Assembly (NCBI RefSeq): GCF_902686445.1
Contig: NC_062217.1
Location: 84,067,758 to 84,131,757 of the forward strand
Direction: 5' to 3'
DNA length: 64,000 nt
Source: Sciurus carolinensis
Taxonomy: Eukaryota > Chordata > Mammalia > Rodentia > Sciuridae
The position numbers and the translations under genes were made by a program. Position 1 is the stretch's first letter, and every line of letters begins with the position of its first letter. The notes below the pieces were generated by a model. It saw only the letters and a list, made by a program, of their open reading frames with translations, searched no databases and was not told the DNA's origin. Of this stretch, positions 59,122 through 64,000 are shown piece after piece.

Positions 59122-61749
59122 GGGCCACTGATAAACCATCAATCCCTATAAAATGGAAAGATGATAAGCCTCGCTGGATTCCACAGTGGCCCCTAACAAA
59201 AGAGAAACTAGAGGCAGCTCATAAGTTAGTACAAGAGCAGGTACAAGCAGGTCATTTACAACATTCTACTTCTCCTTGGAATACTCCAATATTCTTAACA
59301 AAGAAAAAATCAGGAAAATGGAGGTTATTACATGATTTAAGAGCCATAAACGAACAAATGTACCCTATGGGACCCATCCAATGTGGACTCCCTCTTGTCA
59401 CTGCGCTACCAAAAAATTGGCCTACTATTATTCTGGATTTAAAAGATTGCTTTTTCTCTATACCCTTACACAAAAATGATTGTTGGAAATTTGCCTTTAC
59501 TTTGCCCTCTCTTAATCACACTCAGCCTGACCAGAGATTCGAATGGACCATGCTGCCTCAAGGTATGGCTAACAGTCCTACTATATGTCAAATATACGTA
59601 GATAAAGCGTTAACAACTACTAGACAAAAGTTTAAGAGATTGTTGATTTATCATTATATGGATGACATACTTATTTGCCATCCAGAAAAAGAAGTTTTGT
59701 TAGAAGCATTACAATTTATAACTCAAGCATTAGAAAAAAGAGGACTAACGATAGCCCCTGAAAAATTACAATTAGAGGAGATCCAAGAATATCTGGGTAC
59801 AAGGCTCACTGCTACTACAGTCAGACCATCAAGGTTGACCATCAGGACAGATCAATTGAATACCTTGAACGATTTTCAGAAACTCTTAGGTGACATTAAC
59901 TGGATCAGATCCTATTTAAAATTATCCACAGGGGAATTAAAACCTTTATTCGATATATTAAAAGGTAATCCTGACTTGAATTCCCCTAGGAAACTTACTC
60001 CCGAAGCACGGATATCCTTACAGCTAGTAGAGAATAGACTTCAGCAATGTTACGTTGATCGTTGTGATCCTACTCAACCATTAAGTTTAATCATAATCTC
60101 AGAGAAACATACCCCTTTTGGCATAGTTTGGCAAGGAGGACCTCTGCAAAGTATAAATCTCCCTAGCTCTCCAGCTAAAACATTACAATCATATCCCCAA
60201 GCTATTGCTCAGGTAATATTCAAGGGAATAGAATCTTGCATTACTGTTTTTGGAATCCATCCGTCTATTATTATAACTCCTTATTCCACTCAGCAAATTA
60301 AATGGCTAATTAATAATGATGATGATTGGTCAGTATTATATTGTTCCACTTCAGCTCAGTTCGATAACCATTATCCCCAACATCCCTGGATTCAATTCTG
60401 TAAAAATACTCCCATAGTTTTTCCAAAAGTGACTAGTGTCCAGCCTCTTAAAGACTGTGTAACCATTTTTACTGATGGCTCCAAAAATGGAGTAGGTGCA
60501 GTACTTATCAGTAAACAACTTCACACCATAATAGTTCCACCCAACTCCGCACAGGTTACTGAACTTGCAGCTGTAATATTAGCCTTTAAATTAGCAGATA
60601 ATCAGCCATTCAATCTTCTATCTGATAGCTTATATATCGTCAACGCTTTACAGGTTCTTGAAACGGTACCCCATATTTCTTCTATGTCCACGGTAGCTTC
60701 TTATTTTACCACGCTACAAAACCTTATCCTACAGCGTAAACATCTATTCTATGTAGGACATATTAGAGCTCATTCTAATTTACCAGGACCTTTGGCCAAT
60801 GCTAATGACTTGGTAGATATGGCCACCAAATCAATTTTTGTTTTTTCCATAGAGGAACAAGCAAAACTCTTTCATGAAAAATTCCATGTAAATTCCACTA
60901 CTTTGAGCAGAAAATTTCCTATATCTAAATGTATGGCTCGACAAATAGTAAAAAATTGTCAACATTGTGCTCCTTTAATCCCAGTACAATCCTTTGGAGT
61001 TAACCCCAGGGGACTGCTGCCTGGTCATATTTGGCAGATGGATGTAACCCATATTTCTGAATTTGGTACTGAAGTATGTACATGTGTCAGTAGACACTGC
61101 TTCAGGGGTCATTATGGCTTCCGCTCATTCTGGAGAAAAGGTAAAAGATGTCATTCAACACTGCCTACAAGCATTTGCTGACTGGGGCATACCTAAAGTT
61201 ATTAAAACAGATAATGGTCCTGTTTATACTTCCAAAAGTTTCCGGTTGTTTTTACAAACATTTAACATCCAATCAGTTACTGGCATCCCCTATAATCCTC
61301 AGGGACAGGGCATTGTGGAAAGAGCACATCTCACTTTAAAAAATTGTCTAAATAAACAAAAAGGGGGAATAGGAGCCTCCTACAAGTCTCCTAAAGATAA
61401 ACTTAATTTAGTTCTTTTCATTCTAAATTTTTTAACTCTGGATAGGGACGGCCACTCTGCAGCTGATCGACATTATAATCCCCATGATACTCCTCAAGTA
61501 TGGGCAAAATGGAAAGATATCCTGACAGGTTGTTGGAAAGGACCGGATCCAGTCCTTCGTTGGGTCTGAGGGTCTGTTTGTATTTTCCCACAGGATCAAC
61601 AGACTCCAGTCTGGATTCCAGAAAGGCTAATCAGAGTTTTACAGCATGCAAGTGATGCTGCTCCTCCTCGCAATGGCGAGCCTGAGCCTTCCTCCAATAA
61701 CAAAAACTCAGACGGAAAGGCAAACCCGGAACCTATGGGCCATTGTTAG
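59097..61749 (+). pseudogene. pol: reverse transcriptase, RNase H, integrase; broken in integrase
   Basis: RT and RNase H form one open frame (59097-61181), entered by -1 frameshift from pro. RT shows KKSGKWRLLHDLR, LDLKDCFFSIPL, LPQGMANSP and the YMDD motif at 59655-59666. RNase H shows FTDGSKNG, ELAAVILAF and LLSDSLYIV. Integrase begins with an HHCC finger (H-x3-H, NCQHC) and the first catalytic Asp (codon 61041). A frame break lies between about 61044 and 61100, and the rest is in the adjacent frame. There the second Asp (61210) and the Glu (61318) are 35 residues apart, as in D,D-35-E enzymes. A TGA at 61567-61569 stops that frame, which is otherwise open to 61747-61749. Confidence 0.9.
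59109..59115 (+). promoter_or_regulatory. Candidate pro-pol -1 frameshift site
   Basis: The heptamer G GGT TTT is in phase with the pro frame (codons GGT TTT) and lies four bases before the pro stop TAG at 59119-59121. The pol frame is open from 59097. An alternative heptamer, A AAA AAT at 59088-59094, would run into TGA after slipping, so it is excluded. Confidence 0.65.
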
Positions 61750-62707
61750 CCTGGCCATATTTTTTACTTCTAACTAACACATTTTTTATCCTTCCTTTTC
61801 TTGTTTTTCACCAATTCCTCTACAAGCCTGTCATTTCTACTGATGATTTTTCAGGTCGTGCTGTTTTTGGTGACAAGGATATCTCTAGCCTTTCTTTGCT
61901 TTAACAGGAGGAATTTCTGCACTTTGCCGTTGGAATCATACTACAAATCAGACCCAGAGTAGAGCAACTGGTTCTGCTGACTCTAGCTGTAATATTGCTT
62001 TTCCTCCCACATCAGCTTGTGTATTTCCTCCCTTTTATGTTTCTACCAACTAACATTTCTAATAACACCTCTTAACTGTTCACTAACCGTGCGCTATCTC
62101 TCACAATGCTGGAATGGTTCTTTTGCCACCCGTGCAATTTGATGCACATTTCTATCTTCCTACCAGTCCTAGTTTCTGTTGCAGATATAGAATTGCCAGT
62201 GCTATTATCAAGAAACAGAAGAGGCTTTGACATTGCAACAGCCGTGATCATTGCCATCACAGTCCTTGCAGTAGCAGCATTGACACAACCATAACAACGA
62301 TCATTTGGCCGAAAATACAGCTGCAGCCTTACAGACCATAGAGACTCTATCAGAGAGTGGACTTACTATAAGAACAAGTGGATACCTTGCAAGAACTTTT
62401 GGGACTGGGATGCGTTTATTCCCTGAGAGCTGTTTGTGTTGCCCGTATTGTAACTCTACTGGGATGTATATTGTTTCTGTATTTAATATGGCTATATGGT
62501 TTTTCTTCTGTTTATAGATTTGTCAAACAGCGGGCAGGCTTAGGAGCTATGGTGGTACTCCTCTGCCTTGGCCTCCTTCTCTTCATTCGTTTTGGCATGC
62601 ATCTACGGGCTGGCCAATGGAGAGATCAAATTATCTTTCATCGGGCCATGACCGCCCTAAAGGCTGACAGCCCCCCATTAGTATGGCTCTTGATGCTGGA
62701 CCGGTAG
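61646..62707 (+). pseudogene. env remnant
   Basis: ATG 61646 overlaps the pol end and opens a hydrophobic signal-like start (MQVMLLLLAMASLSLPP) that stops at 61775-61777. Only about 430 bases separate this from the transmembrane subunit region, so most of the surface-subunit region is missing. At 62211-62222 a RNRR cleavage-type motif precedes a hydrophobic fusion-peptide-like stretch, in a frame that ends at 62294. A different frame (to 62707) holds a hydrophobic membrane-spanning stretch and a second hydrophobic stretch. Three frames are involved, so no envelope protein can be made. Confidence 0.75.
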
Positions 62708-62851
62708 TCAAAGACGGGTAATGAAGGAGGTGGCTGTGTACCAACCTAAGACAGGAGCTGCAGCATGCTCTGCAGGCTCTGATGACGGGTAAGGACATAT
62801 GCTGACCACTCAGCCTAAGACAGACACGGTCCCGAGCCTTAGTTTAATAAT

Positions 62852-62863
62852 AAAGAAGGGGGA
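62852..62863 (+). other. Polypurine tract
   Basis: A purine-only run of A and G, just before the 3' LTR, that would prime plus-strand DNA synthesis. Confidence 0.8.
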
Positions 62864-62865
62864 TA

Positions 62866-63428
62866 TGTCAGGGTTCCCGGGACCCCCAGCCTTGAGCACG
62901 GTCAAGATGGCGCCTGGCGCTGAGCCAAAAGCGGCCAGCTATACAGTAAACAACCAGCGAATTCCAATGATTGGCTAGTTAACGATGTGATTAGAGCATG
63001 CCCCCCCTCGTGTACCTATTCTATGCCTGCAGCTATCCGCGCGTTTACCTCGTGTGCTCTCCCCTGATTGGTTGAAGTGTATATAAGCTTGGTGGGTGGG
63101 GGAGTAGGCGGGGGCTGAAGCGGAAGCTGGGAGTAAGAAGAAGCTGAGAGAAGAAGAAGCTGAGAGTAGGAGAAGAAGTGAGGAAGAAGAGTGCGAGCGA
63201 GGACGTGAGCCGAGCGGGAGAAGCGGAGCGGCCAAAGCAGGTGTGAGCCGAGCGGGAGGAGCGGAGCGACCGGAGCAGGCGAGAGTTAAGCAGAGGGAAA
63301 GAGAGCGAGAGAAAGAAAAGAGAGAAAGGGATTAGAAAAGAGGGAAAGAAAGGAAGACTGTGCACAATAAACTTCCAAAGCTTCAGACGTTTGTCGTGTC
63401 TCTCTCTGCGGCCAGAGGGAACGCGATA
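62866..63428 (+). repeat. 3' LTR (563 bp)
   Basis: It starts TGTCAGGG and ends in GATA like the 5' LTR. It has the same TATA (63080-63087) and AATAAA (63366-63371) elements. It has two 38-bp units (starting at 63205 and 63243) where the 5' LTR has three, and an altered 18-base patch near 63108. Together these explain the 41-bp length difference. Confidence 0.92.
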
Positions 63429-63434
63429 CATGGG
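63429..63434 (+). repeat. Target-site duplication, right (catggg)
   Basis: Identical to 55428-55433. Its first two bases could be misread as a canonical CA end of the LTR. Confidence 0.85.
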
Positions 63435-63662
63435 ACATACACACATTTCCTTCGTGTAATTTAAATCATTTCTAGATCATATGTAATACCTAATACAGTA
63501 CAAACACTATGTAAGTAATTGCTATACTGTATTGTTTATGGAATAATGACAAGGAAAAGTCTATACATGTGCAAATGGGATTTTTAGAAGTATTTTCAAT
63601 CCACAGTTGTTTGGATCCTCAGATACTAACCCACAGATACAGAGAGAGGGTCTGACTGTACT
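63435..63662 (-). repeat. MER2-like DNA transposon, right half
   Basis: 'tgtaatacctaatacagta', 'gctatactgtattgttta' and 'ggaataatgacaaggaaaa' continue the element left at 55433. The end 'gggtctgactgta' mirrors 'tactgtcatccc' at the other end. Confidence 0.75.
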
Positions 63663-64000
63663 CAGTGAGGAAAAAGGGAATCACATAAAACTATGTTTTG
63701 TTTTCAAATATCTGAAAAATATCAGTATTGAAGGGACAATGTGTGATGGGTAACTCTACGCAAGTAAGTACATGCAGTGAGACTGAACAACCCAGTGAAT
63801 AAGTGAAACTTACTGAAGAAGGAAGCATTTGATCGTAGGTGTTAGGGCACATTCTGTATGTAAATAACTGGTTTTCTCCAAATGTTTTCTAATAAGATTT
63901 CTTTGCCTAAAGAAACTAAAGTTATGTGATGACATGAGTCTAAACAAATGGGAAGTTTAATACTCATCTCATGAATGAAACCTATGAAGAAAACCAAACT
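63663..64000. other. No recognised feature
   Basis: AT-rich sequence to the end of the window with no gene or repeat I can name. Confidence 0.5.

Larger units (their letters stand above)
55434..63428 (+). mobile_element. Class II (IAP/beta-like) endogenous retrovirus
   Basis: A provirus of 7,995 bp with the order LTR, primer site, repeat leader, gag, dUTPase-protease, pol, env remnant, polypurine tract, LTR. The tRNA-Phe primer site is typical of IAP. The dUTPase lying upstream of protease in its own frame, and a G-patch downstream, are typical of betaretroviruses. The LTRs differ at about six clear single-base sites over roughly 545 aligned bases, plus a 38-bp repeat difference and one complex patch. 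The insertion is therefore fairly recent compared with the surrounding repeats. All three main genes are disrupted, so it is not expected to be autonomous. Confidence 0.92.

Overview
The window is nuclear DNA from a mammal, and the repeats point to a squirrel-family rodent (Sciuridae). It holds tRNA-derived ID-type SINEs, a dimeric SINE with a B1/Alu-like half joined to an ID-like half (about 36.48-36.69 kb), L1 elements with a G-rich 3' UTR, and old mammal-wide L1, LTR and DNA-transposon relics. No host protein-coding exon, tRNA or rRNA gene could be recognised. The family placement rests on recalled repeat types and not on a search.

Layout. 0-3.48 kb is AT-rich sequence with one old SINE and a CA microsatellite. 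3.485-16.641 kb is a nested L1 pair: an outer full-length L1, flanked by a 14-bp target-site duplication, is split in its ORF1/ORF2 spacer by a second full-length L1. The inner copy keeps an intact 348-codon ORF1. Both ORF2s are broken. 17-23.5 kb holds decayed L1, ID and LTR-like repeats, including a large inverted pair at 22.6-23.5 kb. 24.48-28.11 kb is an old L1 with a 5' inversion that contains two younger L1 insertions; a further L1 tail follows at 28.6-29.3 kb and an LTR-like piece at 29.39-29.63 kb. 29.6-47.6 kb is mostly unrecognised AT-rich sequence with ancient L1, SINE and LTR debris. A minus-strand solo LTR lies at 47.63-48.29 kb.

55.43-63.43 kb is a provirus-length class II (beta-like, IAP-related) endogenous retrovirus. 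It has paired LTRs, a 6-bp target-site duplication, a tRNA-Phe primer-binding site, a leader with 58-bp tandem repeats, gag, a dUTPase-protease, pol, and a collapsed env. It sits inside an older MER2-like DNA transposon whose two halves flank it. Two -1 ribosomal frameshift heptamers, gag-pro and pro-pol, are still present in the correct frames. Gag, protease and integrase each carry a frame break, integrase also has a premature stop, and most of the env surface region is gone.

How the parts work together. The inner L1 ORF1 encodes an RNA-binding chaperone that would normally pair with ORF2p, but no intact ORF2 is present here. The retrovirus retains its cis signals (promoter, polyadenylation site, primer site, polypurine tract, frameshift sites) but not intact proteins. 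The window is therefore best read as a record of repeated insertion, not as a functional gene cluster.
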